From positions 1 through 7,547 of the forward strand of contig JAUXII010000032.1 of the NCBI GenBank assembly GCA_030621075.1: 7,547 bases of DNA, in the 5' to 3' direction. Made by a program: the position numbers and the translations under genes. This stretch comes from Lentimicrobiaceae bacterium. Its GTDB lineage: Bacteria; Bacteroidota; Bacteroidia; Bacteroidales; JAGONC01. The notes under the pieces were generated by a model. That model had not been told where the DNA came from. It searched no databases and was given only the letters and a program-made list of their open reading frames with translations. This document shows, in pieces, positions 7,524 through 7,547 of the stretch; within the stretch, counting starts at the first letter, position 1, and every line of letters begins with the position of its first letter.

Positions 7524-7547
7524 ATGGAAACAGAAAATATAATTGCA
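7524..7547 (+). CDS. 5' end of an unidentified rightward gene (partial)
   Basis: An ATG at 7524 opens eight codons (METENIIA) before the window ends. The support is positional: a well-formed promoter lies 57 bases upstream, and an A/T-rich leader (TAATATAAAGAAT) of the kind used in this phylum precedes the ATG. Eight residues do not identify a family. Because it follows a peptide precursor in the same direction, it could be a second precursor or a modification or transport gene, but that is only a guess. Confidence 0.4.

Overview
The window looks like a chromosomal segment of a Bacteroidota bacterium, probably Bacteroidales-like. Three things point there. Several genes are preceded by TAnnTTTG -7 elements with a TTTG-like -33 element 19-20 bases upstream, the promoter form of this phylum. 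Shine-Dalgarno sequences are essentially absent and the leaders are A/T-rich. The protein variants are those usual in Bacteroidota: a eukaryote-like IleRS, a TraR/DksA protein lacking most zinc ligands, an LspA with a long insert, a beta subunit with an insert, and a very short epsilon subunit.

Layout: positions 1-57 hold the 5' end of a leftward gene. A non-coding divergent gap (58-435) contains a nested imperfect palindrome (201-357) and the ileS promoter. A rightward housekeeping block follows, ileS (436-3804), a TraR/DksA-family regulator (3848-4249) and lspA (4288-4923), closely spaced and probably one operon. A second promoter (4940-4970) precedes atpD and atpC (5055-6829), the catalytic beta and the epsilon subunit of F-type ATP synthase. 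The other ATP synthase genes are not here.

After atpC the content changes to accessory material. A short repeat-like hairpin (6845-6878) is followed by a 61-codon gene (7023-7208) for a ribosomally made peptide precursor. It has a double-glycine leader of the Bacteroidota natural-product type and a core rich in Thr, Ser and Cys. A 315-base gap follows, then a well-formed promoter (7436-7467) and the first eight codons of a rightward gene that leaves the window. If a biosynthetic cluster exists, its modification and export genes lie beyond position 7547.

The most noteworthy points are the swapped GIHH signature of IleRS (linked to very high mupirocin resistance in related enzymes), the peptide precursor with a cysteine-rich in-frame stretch after its stop codon, and the nested palindrome upstream of ileS.
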